A DNA stretch of 64,000 nt from an uncultured Ferrovum sp. (GCA_903905585.1 CAIVHB010000007.1:1-64000); one strand, 5' to 3'; shown: positions 39,912-49,191, counted from the stretch's first letter. Notes: generated from the letters alone by a model not told the origin. Numbers and translations: made by a program.

Positions 39912-40003
39912 CATGGCTCTGTGACTATCGTCCGGATCCTTCCTCATTTTCTCCTCCGAGAGCGGCTTAACCCATCGGTACAGTGTACCGATGGGTTTTT
40001 TTT
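39912..40003 (+). ncRNA. Candidate small regulatory RNA with CU-rich anti-Shine-Dalgarno segment
   Basis: About 92 nucleotides between a good promoter and a very strong terminator, in a 340-bp gap between degS and a CbiB-like gene. GCTCT (39916-39920) can pair with AGAGC (39959-39963), leaving a loop that holds TCCTTCCTC and CTCCTCC (39951-39957). The latter is complementary to a Shine-Dalgarno sequence. The only ATG (39913) is followed by two codons and a stop, so it is not coding. The layout resembles CCUCCUCC-loop small RNAs known from Proteobacteria, but I do not recognise the family. The rest of the gap (39715-39878 and 40004-40054) shows nothing definite. Confidence 0.58.
39971..40003 (+). 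terminator. Perfect 11-bp stem terminator of the candidate small RNA
   Basis: CCCATCGGTAC, loop AGT, GTACCGATGGG, then eight T. Two A before the stem can extend it into the T run. This is the strongest intrinsic terminator in the window, and no protein gene precedes it on the same strand. Confidence 0.95.
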
Positions 40004-40054
40004 ATGTGTTAAATTCGCGATAAGCATTGTTGCCTATCTCCTGTGGTCTTTAGA

Positions 40055-40981
40055 ATGATTTTCTTGTCTGTCCTATCGGCGCTCATCCTAGAACATTATC
40101 TGAGCTGGAATCGTCGAGATCGCTTATCTGTCGGCTTTGATCGATGGAGCCAGATGTTGCGTGATGTGCTTGATTCTGGTGCAGAGCGGCACGGTATGCT
40201 GGCATGGTTCCTAGCCATCACCCCCCTCTTTTTATTTGGGGTAGCCATCCATGCATTGACGCTTCGTTTTGGTGGTGCGGGTTTAGCCTGGTTAATTGAT
40301 ACGCTTATTCTAGGGGCCATCGTTGACTTTAAAACGGTGTCTGATCGATTAGGTGAAATTGCTGTTGACCTAGAAGCCGAGAATATTGAAAAGGCTAAAG
40401 CGGCGATTGAGGCCTGGGAGGGTGCCCCGCTGCCGGGAGAATTCGATATTCCTGGGCTAGCATCCAGAGCAATCCAGTTGGCATTGCTTCATGCGCATAC
40501 GCGGGTTCTGGCTCCCCTTCTGTGGTATGTTCTTTTGCCCGGTGCATCGGGTCCTTTGTTGTATGTTGGGGCGTTAGCTTTGCGTCAAAGATGGCAATCT
40601 CCTCATGCTGACAATAGCCAGTTTCCTCGCTTTGCGATCAGTGCCATGCAATTTCTAGATTGGTTGCCTGCGCGCTTAACCGCTTTATCCTATGCAGTAG
40701 TGGGAAACTTTGAAGAGTCTTTTTTTTGCTGGAAAACGCAGGCTAAGTTGCAGTTACACGACGGGAGAAGAATTGTGCTCGCAGCCGGTGCAGGTGCCTT
40801 AGGCGTGCATTTTGAACCTGCTCCCACCCTGCCGTATGGGGTGATCAACGGGGAGCTTGGAACAGGTGATTTCCCCGGAGCCGATCATCTTGAAAACACC
40901 GAAGGTTTGTTAGCGCGTACTCTGGTTTTTGCTGTGGTGTTGTTGGGGCTGCTCACGCTGGCAAGCATAGTAGGCATTTAA
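40055..40981 (+). CDS. CobD/CbiB-related membrane protein
   Basis: Polytopic membrane protein of about 308 residues, with hydrophobic segments near 1-15, 50-72, 75-90, 150-180 and 285-305. Segments such as FEESFFCWKTQA and a C-terminal acidic stretch fit the CobD/CbiB family (adenosylcobinamide-phosphate synthase-like, also related to AmpE). In betaproteobacteria this version is encoded near rsgA or queG and its role in cobalamin synthesis is not proven. Start ATG 40055 is chosen; GTG 40043 is an alternative. It is convergent with rsgA. Confidence 0.7.
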   Translation: MIFLSVLSALILEHYLSWNRRDRLSVGFDRWSQMLRDVLDSGAERHGMLAWFLAITPLFLFGVAIHALTLRFGGAGLAWLIDTLILGAIVDFKTVSDRLGEIAVDLEAENIEKAKAAIEAWEGAPLPGEFDIPGLASRAIQLALLHAHTRVLAPLLWYVLLPGASGPLLYVGALALRQRWQSPHADNSQFPRFAISAMQFLDWLPARLTALSYAVVGNFEESFFCWKTQAKLQLHDGRRIVLAAGAGALGVHFEPAPTLPYGVINGELGTGDFPGADHLENTEGLLARTLVFAVVLLGLLTLASIVGI

Positions 40982-40991
40982 ACCGCAGGTC

Positions 40992-41903
40992 TTATGGTTT
41001 TTTTCTTTCCCAGGGTGCTAGGCGCGCATTTTCATCCAGGATTTCCTTGAGCCATTCAAGACGTTTCGCGCTTTGAGTATGCAGATTCGCTTTTTCTTTA
41101 AAGGCACAGCCGGGTTCCAACTGATGATTACAGTCATTGAATCGACATGCACCCATCGCATCGGCAAACTCTGGAAATGCCGCTTCAATTTGTTGTTTAT
41201 CTAGATGCTGAAGACCAAATACTTGCATTCCGGGCGAATCGGTAATGGATCCGCCACTGAAAAACGCATAGCGGCGAGAAGCGGTGGTGGTGTGGGTTCC
41301 GGTATCGCTGGATGAAGAAAGAGCGCCTACACGGGAGTGCGCTTCGGGCAGTAATGCATTGACCAGAGTAGATTTCCCCATCCCTGATTCGCCCACAAAA
41401 ATACTGTCTTCACCGGTAAGACGTGTTGTGAGTTCTGCAACACTGTGCTTTGCGCTGAGTGTCATCACCTCAATTCCCAGATCTCGGTAATAATTCAGTT
41501 CTGATGCAATAGCTTGGGTTTCAGCCAGGTCTTGTTTGTTGCAAACGATGAGCGCTGCAATATTGGCTGCACTGGCTGCAGCCAGGCAGCGCGTAAGCAA
41601 ATTCTCGCGATATCGGGGTAGGCCGGAAACAACAATGCCGGCCAAATGAACATTCGCTGCAAATATTTTTTGGCGGTGGGCATCAGAGCGATACAGGACT
41701 GTTTCCCTCTGTAGAACGGATTCGATAACCCCCTCAGCGTTTCCTGAGATATTGAATTGCACCCGATCGCCACACGCAACATCTTGCTGTCGTCCCCGTC
41801 TCACGCAGTTCCAAACATTGCCGTCAGATGCACGAACCTCATGGCGGCGGCCAAAAGAAGCAATGACTTGACCTTGTTGTGGCTGATTTTTGAAATCAGT
41901 CAT
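40992..41903 (-). CDS. rsgA: Ribosome small subunit-dependent GTPase A
   Basis: Circularly permuted GTPase that aids 30S subunit maturation. An OB-fold N-terminal domain (about 10-75) precedes the GTPase core. There the G4 motif VCNKQDL comes before the P-loop GESGMGKSTLVNALL, as expected for the permuted order; the G3 motif is ITDSPGMQVFGL. A zinc-binding C-terminal region contains CRFNDCNHQLEPGCAF. Length 303 is typical. Confidence 0.97.
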   Translation of the reverse strand: MTDFKNQPQQGQVIASFGRRHEVRASDGNVWNCVRRGRQQDVACGDRVQFNISGNAEGVIESVLQRETVLYRSDAHRQKIFAANVHLAGIVVSGLPRYRENLLTRCLAAASAANIAALIVCNKQDLAETQAIASELNYYRDLGIEVMTLSAKHSVAELTTRLTGEDSIFVGESGMGKSTLVNALLPEAHSRVGALSSSSDTGTHTTTASRRYAFFSGGSITDSPGMQVFGLQHLDKQQIEAAFPEFADAMGACRFNDCNHQLEPGCAFKEKANLHTQSAKRLEWLKEILDENARLAPWERKKP

Positions 41904-42097
41904 GTGCGAAGAGGGGTGCCCTACAAGGCGGGATAGGAATCACAATTTTCTGACGAATAATATGAAAGAGATTGAGTAGCTCGGCTGCTATGCGCCGTAT
42001 AATTTGCCAGCTTTTTGAAGTGAGGACGAATGTATCAGCATTCACTCACCTGCAAGTCGATCAGTATGATCGATCTCCCTTGGATTTTAGGAAAATT

Positions 42098-42670
42098 ATG
42101 GCACAAGATAAAAACAGGTTGATTTGGATTGATTTAGAAATGACGGGATTGGTGCCTGAGCGCGATCGTATTATAGAAATTGGTATTGTGATTACCGATT
42201 CCCAACTAGAGTCTGTGGCAGAAGGCCCCACTTGGGTGGTGCATCAGTCGGATGAGATATTGGCTGGAATGGATGCTTGGAATCAATCTACGCATGGTAA
42301 GTCTGGTTTAACAGAGCGGGTGCGTGCATCAACCCATCATGAAGCAGAAGTTGAACAGAGCGTGATTGCTTTTTTAGAAGCGTGGGTGCCTAAAGGGGTA
42401 TCCCCGATGTGCGGGAACTCGATTTGCCAAGATCGGCGCTTTTTAGCGCGTTATATGCCGACGCTAGAGGATTGGTTTCATTACCGTAATCTTGACGTGA
42501 GTACCTTGAAAGAACTGACCAAACGCTGGTATCCCGCCATTTACTCTGGCGTAAAAAAAAGTGGAAAACACGAAGCACTTGCTGATGTGTATGAGTCTAT
42601 TGAGGAATTGCGTTACTACCGTCAGGCTTTATTCCCAGCAACACCCCCGACAACGAATACTGCCGCCTAA
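42098..42670 (+). CDS. orn: Oligoribonuclease
   Basis: 3'-5' exonuclease that degrades very short RNAs, including pGpG. The DEDDh residues appear in [11 protein letters not shown], the [13 protein letters not shown] segment and [14 protein letters not shown]. The start at 42098 gives the family N-terminus [10 protein letters not shown], with AGGAAAATT before it; the frame extends 42 residues upstream without similarity. Length 190. It is divergent from rsgA and convergent, with a four-base overlap, with the DsbD-like gene. Confidence 0.97.
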   Translation: MAQDKNRLIWIDLEMTGLVPERDRIIEIGIVITDSQLESVAEGPTWVVHQSDEILAGMDAWNQSTHGKSGLTERVRASTHHEAEVEQSVIAFLEAWVPKGVSPMCGNSICQDRRFLARYMPTLEDWFHYRNLDVSTLKELTKRWYPAIYSGVKKSGKHEALADVYESIEELRYYRQALFPATPPTTNTAA

Positions 42671-43224
42671 GGTTTGGATGCACTGAGCTGAAAGGTTTTG
42701 TGAACAGGGGGGTAGCAGAGCCCGGCCTCTGCACAGCCCTGCCATATCGCTTCAATTTCGATTTGCGAGGGGGGCTGTGAGTTGGGCGGTATAGCGATGA
42801 TCGGAGCAGCTATGAATACCTTATCGCGATAAATGGTGTGCATGCCTCCTAGAAAAGGGTCTTCTAGCATTTCACCCAATGGAAGATCTAGTTTTCCCAG
42901 ATTTGTGATGGTCTCGGATTGGGTTTGGGGTAGCAGTTTGAGTTGGAAACGATCTTGATAGAGATAGCAGCCTGGCGCAATGGTGAACTCTCCTCGAACG
43001 AAGTTGCCGTCATAGGTCCACTTTACTTTGAAGGCTTGTGCTACAGAGGGAAATCGAGGCGATTTTGAAGTGACGCCCGAACTTGGGGTATCTAATACGC
43101 CGCTGATTGCATAGGGTGAGATCAGGTGGGTGAGTAAGAGCAGGAGAATGGCCCGCTTCCTCGAGAGCAACGTGTTGGATTTAAAGGTATAGGAAATCAA
43201 TTTTCCTGAAACCACACTACCCAT
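42667..43224 (-). CDS. Stand-alone DsbD N-terminal (alpha) domain protein
   Basis: Periplasmic protein resembling only the first domain of thiol:disulfide interchange protein DsbD. A signal peptide or anchor is at about 22-42. The immunoglobulin-like domain carries the redox cysteine pair in [13 protein letters not shown], close to the E. coli DsbD alpha pattern, and [14 protein letters not shown]. The central eight-helix membrane domain and C-terminal thioredoxin domain are absent, and no remnant lies in the 30 bp beyond or downstream. It is either a specialised electron acceptor or a reduced DsbD. GGGAG precedes the ATG. Confidence 0.85.
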   Translation of the reverse strand: MGSVVSGKLISYTFKSNTLLSRKRAILLLLLTHLISPYAISGVLDTPSSGVTSKSPRFPSVAQAFKVKWTYDGNFVRGEFTIAPGCYLYQDRFQLKLLPQTQSETITNLGKLDLPLGEMLEDPFLGGMHTIYRDKVFIAAPIIAIPPNSQPPSQIEIEAIWQGCAEAGLCYPPVHKTFQLSASKP

Positions 43225-43256
43225 TTGTCATTCTCCCGATTGTTGCCATACTCCAA

Positions 43257-44351
43257 TCATGATGCCTTCTGAAGGCGCTGAAGCGCCCACTCTACATGTT
43301 CAAGCACCATGGGATCGGAGTGCTTCATTAAAGCGGATCTTAAAGCCTGGAGGGTGAATTCGTTTTTAGGGCCGTTACCGATGGCCACAGCAATATTCCT
43401 GATCCAACGTTGATACCCAATACGTCGAATGGGTGAGCCCGCTAATCGCGCATTGAACTCTGCCTCAGACCAATTAAAGAATTTGAGTAAATGGCCGGAG
43501 TCTAAGTTCTCGCGGTTGGCAAAATCTTCAGGACAGGTCTGCGGCTCAGGGTCTTTGTTCCATGGACAAAACAATTGGCAATCATCACAACCATAGATGC
43601 GATTCCCCATCATGGGTCTGAGGGTCTCTGGTATAGATCCCGGGTGTTCGATGGTGAGATACGCGATACATTTTCGCGCATCCACTTGATAGGGAGCAAA
43701 AATAGCACCGGTAGGGCACGCATCCATGCATGCGCTGCAAGTTCCACAATGCTGCGTGCTGGGTGGATCAGCGGGAAGGGGAATGGTGGTATACATTTCA
43801 CCTAAAAAAAACCACGATCCTTCGGTACGATTTAATAATAGCGTATGTTTCCCTCTCCAACCCAAACCAGATTGTGAGGCGATTTCCACTTCCATTACCG
43901 GGGCGCTATCGCAAAATACGCGCCCTGGAGGCGTTCCAGACAGGATGCTGAGGGTGCGAGCGAGTTTGGCTAAGCGATGGCGCATCACTTTGTGGTAGTC
44001 CCGGCCTAGGGCGTAACGGGAAATATAAGCCCGTTCTTTGTCTTTGAGTATTTGTTTGGCGGGCGCGCCGTTTTCTGCCGAATAAGGTAGGGTGACGCTG
44101 ATCACCCGCACGGTACCGGGAACTAATTGCTGGGGATTGGTGCGTAATTCTACGCTGCGCTCAAACCATTTCATCTCGCCGTGATGCCCAGCTTTCAGCC
44201 ATTTTTGCAGATCTAACTTAGCCTTGGACAAGTCCGGCATACTTACCCTCAAACCGGAAAATCCAAGTTTCTTCGCCTCTGCATTTAAGCGCTCACGCAC
44301 ATCCACTAGGTTGAGTGGGTTTGAAGAGGAAGGAGGAGAAGGAATAGACAT
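43257..44351 (-). CDS. queG: Epoxyqueuosine reductase
   Basis: Cobalamin-dependent iron-sulfur enzyme that reduces epoxyqueuosine to queuosine in tRNA. Two [4Fe-4S] clusters are supported by CGTCSACMDACPTGAI and CDDCQLFCPWN; the active-site region FCDSAPVMEVEIA is present. Length 364. It needs B12, and a CbiB-like gene lies 2 kb away. It is divergent from tsaE, a common betaproteobacterial pairing. Confidence 0.96.
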   Translation of the reverse strand: MSIPSPPSSSNPLNLVDVRERLNAEAKKLGFSGLRVSMPDLSKAKLDLQKWLKAGHHGEMKWFERSVELRTNPQQLVPGTVRVISVTLPYSAENGAPAKQILKDKERAYISRYALGRDYHKVMRHRLAKLARTLSILSGTPPGRVFCDSAPVMEVEIASQSGLGWRGKHTLLLNRTEGSWFFLGEMYTTIPLPADPPSTQHCGTCSACMDACPTGAIFAPYQVDARKCIAYLTIEHPGSIPETLRPMMGNRIYGCDDCQLFCPWNKDPEPQTCPEDFANRENLDSGHLLKFFNWSEAEFNARLAGSPIRRIGYQRWIRNIAVAIGNGPKNEFTLQALRSALMKHSDPMVLEHVEWALQRLQKAS

Positions 44352-44437
44352 GGCACCCTAAGCATAACAAACCAAGAACACCTTGCTCTTTAAATGAGCA
44401 CCAAAGGTTTCATTTAAAAACAATAGGCTTGCGAGGT

Positions 44438-44974
44438 ATGCTTTTGTGTGATTGCATACCCACCGTGTTATCCAAACCTATTATTCCTTCTTCTGCTGTG
44501 TGGCGTTACTTGCCTGACCTCGATGCAACGGAGGCTTTGGGAGGGGTGTTGGCGTCTGTATTGTTCCCGGGAGCGCTGGTTGCTTTAGAAGGGGAGCTGG
44601 GAAGCGGTAAAACCGCCTTGGTTCGCGCTATGCTCAAAAGTTGGGGCTTTCAAGGTCGCGTTAAAAGTCCGAGCTATACGCTTATTGAACAATATGATTT
44701 TGCCAATTTTACAGTATGCCATTTTGATTTTTATCGTTTTAGCGAGGTTCTTGAAGCCGATCAGGCGGGATTTCGTGAGCACTTTAATGCACATTCTATT
44801 TGTATCGTTGAATGGCCTAATCGTGCAGAGCAGTGGCTTCCTGCGGCTGATCTTAAAGTGAATTGGTGGCCTGTTAAGGAAGGGCGTTTAGTGTCTTTGT
44901 ATTCTCAAAAAAACTGGGTATTGCCCAATGATTTGCCGGGTATTCCTCACCATGAGGTAGCGCATGGTGCTTAG
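44438..44974 (+). CDS. tsaE: tRNA threonylcarbamoyladenosine biosynthesis ATPase TsaE
   Basis: ATPase of the TsaBDE complex that makes t6A37 in tRNA. Walker A is LEGELGSGKTALVRAML. The SPSYTLIEQYDF, CHFDFYRF and VEWPNRAEQWLP segments are diagnostic. Length 178 from ATG 44438; TTG 44429 would add three residues. The stop overlaps the amiC start by 11 bases, indicating a tsaE-amiC-mutL-miaA operon. Confidence 0.94.
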   Translation: MLLCDCIPTVLSKPIIPSSAVWRYLPDLDATEALGGVLASVLFPGALVALEGELGSGKTALVRAMLKSWGFQGRVKSPSYTLIEQYDFANFTVCHFDFYRFSEVLEADQAGFREHFNAHSICIVEWPNRAEQWLPAADLKVNWWPVKEGRLVSLYSQKNWVLPNDLPGIPHHEVAHGA

Positions 44975-46442
44975 ATTCCTTCCTTTCTTGCTGATGGTTT
45001 TTTTACTTTTTTCACAGCTTGCTCCTGCTGGTTCTGTGGGAGCTTTGGGTTCTGGGAATGCAGGGGCAGGTTTAACTGCGCCAGGAACACTGTCTTCAGC
45101 GGCGGGAACTTCAAGCTCAAATAATGCCTCTTTACCCACGCTTGTCGGGGCAAGGCTCTGGCCCGCTCATGATTACACGCGCTTGACCCTCGAAGCACGT
45201 GCACCTATCCGCTGGAATTTGTTTGTCATTGATTCACCCGATCGACTCGTTTTAGATCTTGAGGGGATTGAACCCAATGTTGTGTTGGATAACATCGCTA
45301 GCCGAGTGAGAGGCGATGATCCTTGGGTGCGGTCGATCCGCGTAGGTCGTTTTAAGCCAGGAACGATGCGTATTGTTTTAGATCTTAAATCCCCTGTAAA
45401 GCCCTTGGCGACATTGCTAGAGCCCGCGGGGGACTATGGATACCGTTTGGTGTTGGATATTTATCCCGCAGAAGGAAGCGACCCGATATTGGCCTTGCTT
45501 GCGTCCAAACAGTCTGAGTCCAAACAGTCTGAGTCTAAGCAAGCAGATTCCAAACAAGCAGATCCCAAACAAGCAGATCCCAAACAAGCAGATTCGAAAC
45601 AAGCAGATTCGAAACAAGCAGATTCGAAACAAGCAGATTCCAAACAAGCAGAGGTGAAGTCTAGCGAAGGGCTGTCGCCCGAGTCCTCTCCTTTCTTTGT
45701 TGCAGAGAGTAAGTTGATTACTGTTGCCGTTGATGCTGGACATGGCGGTGAAGATCCCGGTGCGCATGGTGAGGGGGGAACACTCGAAAAAGAGGTGACT
45801 TTAGCGATTGCCAAGCGCGTTAAAGTACGCATTGATGCAGAGCCGGGAATGCGCGCGGTGCTGGTGCGTGATGGAGATTACTTCATTCCCTTAATGGGAC
45901 GAACGAGTAAGGCGCACCAATTGAAAGCAGATATGTTTGTGTCGATTCATGCTGATGCGTTTATGAATCGTGATGCGCGCGGTTCATCTGTTTTTATTTT
46001 GTCTGAGCGCGGTGCCACTTCCGTTGCTGCGCGTTGGCTGGCTAATAAGGAGAATCAGGCCGACTTGATTGGCGGAGTGAATATCCATGCCCGCAACCCC
46101 TATCTTGCTGAGACTTTATTTGATTTGTCGCAAACCGCTACGATTCAGGACAGTCAGCGTCTTGCGCGTTTTGTGCTTAAAGAGCTGAGTGGTTTAAATC
46201 GCTTGCACAAAGGAGAGGTCGAGCAAGCAGGTTTTGCAGTGTTGAAGTCTCCGGATATCCCTTCTATTTTGGTAGAGATGGCGTTTATTACCAATCCCGA
46301 TGAGGAAAAACGTTTAGCGGATGAACGTTATCAAGATGAATTGGCAACGACTCTGGTACGCGGGCTAAAAAAATTTGTGATTGCGCATCCGCCTCCGGGA
46401 AAAGCGCGTTTGTCCTCATCGGAGCGAAATAAAACTCAATGA
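44964..46442 (+). CDS. amiC: N-acetylmuramoyl-L-alanine amidase (AmiC-like)
   Basis: Zinc amidase that splits septal peptidoglycan during cell separation. Signal peptide about 1-25, AMIN domain about 58-165, linker, then Amidase_3 domain about 255-475. Zinc ligands are in VDAGHGGEDPGAHG, EKEVTLA and SIHADAF, with catalytic glutamate in ILVEMAFITN. The linker holds ten SKQAD-type pentapeptides encoded by a 15-bp tandem repeat. Length 492. It starts inside tsaE and its stop overlaps mutL (ATGA). Confidence 0.95.
   Translation: MVLRFLPFLLMVFLLFSQLAPAGSVGALGSGNAGAGLTAPGTLSSAAGTSSSNNASLPTLVGARLWPAHDYTRLTLEARAPIRWNLFVIDSPDRLVLDLEGIEPNVVLDNIASRVRGDDPWVRSIRVGRFKPGTMRIVLDLKSPVKPLATLLEPAGDYGYRLVLDIYPAEGSDPILALLASKQSESKQSESKQADSKQADPKQADPKQADSKQADSKQADSKQADSKQAEVKSSEGLSPESSPFFVAESKLITVAVDAGHGGEDPGAHGEGGTLEKEVTLAIAKRVKVRIDAEPGMRAVLVRDGDYFIPLMGRTSKAHQLKADMFVSIHADAFMNRDARGSSVFILSERGATSVAARWLANKENQADLIGGVNIHARNPYLAETLFDLSQTATIQDSQRLARFVLKELSGLNRLHKGEVEQAGFAVLKSPDIPSILVEMAFITNPDEEKRLADERYQDELATTLVRGLKKFVIAHPPPGKARLSSSERNKTQ
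45504..45653 (+). repeat. 15-bp tandem repeat, ten copies, inside amiC
   Basis: Ten consecutive units of the form TCCAAACAAGCAGAT with small variations: two early TCTGAG types, two CCC types and three TCG types. It encodes SKQSE x2, SKQAD x2, PKQAD x2, SKQAD x3 and SKQAE. All units are multiples of three, so copy changes keep the frame and alter linker length between the AMIN and amidase domains. Confidence 0.97.
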
Positions 46443-48244
46443 AACGCATACAGGCTTTAAGCCCAGCATTGATCGCCCAAATTGCTGCAGGAGAGGTGGT
46501 TGAACGACCTGCATCGGCATTAAAGGAATTAATTGAGAATAGTTTAGATGCGGGAGCCAGCGATATTTCTGTTTTTCTGGATGAGGGCGGAATTCGCGGA
46601 ATACGGGTAGAAGATGATGGGCATGGGATTGCTAAAGAAGATTTATGTTTAGCAATGACCTCTCATGCTACGAGCAAAATTGGATCTCTGGAGGACTTGG
46701 AGCAAGTGGCTAGTTTGGGTTTTCGTGGGGAGGCGCTAGCCAGTATTGCGGCGATTGCAAACGTTAGGGTTTTAACCCGCACTGAACTGGAGTCACAGGC
46801 CTGGAGTATTCGTGCTTCGGGCGGTCGTATGGGCGAGATAGAACCTGCTGCACGCACGCACGGCTGCACGGTCATTGTTGAAGATTTATATGCTCATACT
46901 CCAGCCCGTCGAAAGTTTCTCAAAACAGCAGCGACAGAATACGGTCATTGCGATGAGGCTCTCGCCCGATTGGCTTTGGCTCGCCCCGAAGTGAAATGGA
47001 CAATACACCACAATGGCCGTTTAACACGCCATTGGCCTAAGGCCAGTCTTGCCGCTAGAGTGAGTGATGTCATGGGAGAGGATTTTGCGCAGGCTGCTTT
47101 ACCGCTTGATCAAGTGATTGGAACCTTACGCTTGTATGGAGTGGTAGGAAGACCCGCTGCAGCAAAGAGCTCTAGAGATGCGCAATATGCTTTTGTGAAT
47201 GGACGCTATGTTCGAGATAAGGTTCTATCCCACGCTATTCGACAAGCCTATCAAGATGTATTGCATCACGAGAAGCATCCCTCTTATGTACTGTACTTGG
47301 AACTAGACCCTGCCTTAGTGGATGTGAACGTACATCCGGCAAAAACAGAAGTCCGATTTCGAGACAGTCAAGCGATTTATCGATTCGTTTTGCATAGTAT
47401 CCAGCAGGTTTTGGCTTCTACTTCCCCCGGGGCGAGTGCTGAGGGTTTAAGGGGTCTAGCAGAAATGAATAGTGATGTTGGTGCGAGAACCGTCCCTCAG
47501 TGGAACCCTGGTCAGCAAGCCTGGACGATGCGTCAGCCCGATACGCACTATGAAGTCTTATTCGGAAAGGCTAATGCTGAATCCTCGCATGACGAACTGG
47601 CTCAGCCTCGTTCATTGCATCCGTTAGATGAACGGACCTCTCATGATGAGATCAGTGAGTCGCCTCCTCTAGGCTTTGCCATTGCGCAGCTTCATGGCAT
47701 TTACATCCTGGCTCAAAACGCCCAAGGTTTGATCGTAGTCGATATGCATGCTGCCCATGAACGGGTGGTGTACGAGCGCCTGAAAGCGAGTTATGGAGAT
47801 CAGGGGCTGCCTAGTCAGCCACTATTGTTGCCCAGATCCATCGCGATCACTGCGCTTGAGGCAGCCGCAGTTGAGGAATTTAATGAAACATTAAGTTTGC
47901 TCGGTTTTGATCTGGCTCTGCTGGGGCCGCAGACCGTAGCAGTGCGATCAGTTCCTCTTTTAATTGATGAGCAAGCCAGTGCCGAACTGATTCGAAGCCT
48001 CTTGGCTGAATTGAGAGACTATGGTGCCGGGCGTGTTCTAACCGAGCGCCGCGATGCCTTGCTGGCAGGCTTTGCTTGTCATGGGGCGGTGAGAGCTAAC
48101 CGGCAACTGACTTTGCCAGAGATGAATGCATTGCTCCGCGATATGGAAAGAATAGATCGTGCAGATCAGTGCAATCACGGACGCCCAACTTGGCGTATGG
48201 TGCCTTTGGCTGAGTTGGATCAGTGGTTTATGAGGGGCGAATAG
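46439..48244 (+). CDS. mutL: DNA mismatch repair protein MutL
   Basis: GHKL ATPase linking MutS to strand incision. The N-terminal ATPase motifs are IAAGEVVERPASALKELIENSLDAGA, quoted here only in part (AAGEVVERPASALKEL), DDGHGI and GFRGEALASI. The C-terminal dimerisation domain starts near residue 410, contains VVDMHAAHERVVYE, and ends with CNHGRPTWRMVPL. Length 601. The C-terminal region carries a CNHGRP motif, so an endonuclease-type MutL should be considered, though the DQHAxxER motif reads DMHAAHER. Confidence 0.96.
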   Translation: MKRIQALSPALIAQIAAGEVVERPASALKELIENSLDAGASDISVFLDEGGIRGIRVEDDGHGIAKEDLCLAMTSHATSKIGSLEDLEQVASLGFRGEALASIAAIANVRVLTRTELESQAWSIRASGGRMGEIEPAARTHGCTVIVEDLYAHTPARRKFLKTAATEYGHCDEALARLALARPEVKWTIHHNGRLTRHWPKASLAARVSDVMGEDFAQAALPLDQVIGTLRLYGVVGRPAAAKSSRDAQYAFVNGRYVRDKVLSHAIRQAYQDVLHHEKHPSYVLYLELDPALVDVNVHPAKTEVRFRDSQAIYRFVLHSIQQVLASTSPGASAEGLRGLAEMNSDVGARTVPQWNPGQQAWTMRQPDTHYEVLFGKANAESSHDELAQPRSLHPLDERTSHDEISESPPLGFAIAQLHGIYILAQNAQGLIVVDMHAAHERVVYERLKASYGDQGLPSQPLLLPRSIAITALEAAAVEEFNETLSLLGFDLALLGPQTVAVRSVPLLIDEQASAELIRSLLAELRDYGAGRVLTERRDALLAGFACHGAVRANRQLTLPEMNALLRDMERIDRADQCNHGRPTWRMVPLAELDQWFMRGE

Positions 48245-48246
48245 GT

Positions 48247-49191
48247 TTGAACAAGGGACCCGCAGTCTTACTGCTCATGGGGCCAACTGCAGCAGGAAAG
48301 TCTGCGCTCGCTCTAGAGATCGCTGAGCATTTCAATGCAGAAATCGTGAGTGTTGATTCTGCATCGATTTATCAATCCATGAATGCGGGAACGGCTAAAC
48401 CGAGTCAGGCAGAGCGGGGTCGCATTCCTCATCATTTGATTGATATTGTATCGCCGCTCGAATCGTATTCTGTGGAGCGTTTTCGACAAGATGCCTTGGC
48501 GTGTGTGCGAGACATTCATGCCCGTGGAAAACAGGCTGTACTTGCCGGCGGGACCATGATGTACTTCAAAGCACTGATGCATGGATTAGATGCCATGCCA
48601 GAAGCTGATCATGATGTGCGTGAGGCACTCGATCAGCAAGCCAAAGACATCGGTTGGCCTGGAATGCATGCAAAGCTCATGCAAGTAGATCCTGTGACTG
48701 CACATCGATTAGACCCCAATGACGCCCAACGCATTCAGCGCGCACTAGAAGTGTTTGCGCTTGCAGGCCAGCCTCTATCTGCTTTACATGGGCGCACCTT
48801 GAACAAGGAAATAGAAGGAATCCATTTTAAAACCCTCGCTTTGATGCCCTCTGAGCGTTCAGTATTACATGAGCGCATTGCTCAACGTTTTGAGTTGATG
48901 TTGCAAGCCGGACTATTAGAGGAGTGTCGTCAATTGCGCCATGACTATCCTGATTTGCATGCAGGCTTGCCCTCGATGCGCTGTGTAGGTTATCGCCAAG
49001 CGCTGGAGTTTCTGGATGGCAAAACGGATGAAGTTGAGTTTAGGTTTAAAGCGATTGTTGCTACGCGTCAGTTGGCTAAACGCCAAATGACCTGGATGCG
49101 ATCTTTGGGGAGCGATAGTGAGATTGACCCATTGACACCAGATTTAATGGAAAAAGGCCTCCTCGCAGCGGGCGCGCTGCTTGGAGCATAG
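48247..49191 (+). CDS. miaA: tRNA dimethylallyltransferase
   Basis: Adds a dimethylallyl group to A37 of tRNAs reading UNN codons. The P-loop is MGPTAAGKSALALE, followed by VSVDSASIYQSMNAGTAKPS and HLIDIVSP, and AGGTMMYFKAL. I choose TTG 48247 (MNKGPAVLLLMG), three bases after the mutL stop with GAGGGG nine bases upstream; it gives 314 residues, near E. coli length. An ATG at 48223 inside mutL would add eight residues. Confidence 0.95.
   Translation: MNKGPAVLLLMGPTAAGKSALALEIAEHFNAEIVSVDSASIYQSMNAGTAKPSQAERGRIPHHLIDIVSPLESYSVERFRQDALACVRDIHARGKQAVLAGGTMMYFKALMHGLDAMPEADHDVREALDQQAKDIGWPGMHAKLMQVDPVTAHRLDPNDAQRIQRALEVFALAGQPLSALHGRTLNKEIEGIHFKTLALMPSERSVLHERIAQRFELMLQAGLLEECRQLRHDYPDLHAGLPSMRCVGYRQALEFLDGKTDEVEFRFKAIVATRQLAKRQMTWMRSLGSDSEIDPLTPDLMEKGLLAAGALLGA

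Noticed and set aside
39782-39970. 62-codon reading frame upstream of the strong terminator
   Set aside because: It spans the predicted small-RNA promoter, has no Shine-Dalgarno sequence and its protein shows no family character.
45504-45653. Possible CRISPR array
   Set aside because: Units are contiguous 15-bp coding repeats without spacers, inside amiC.
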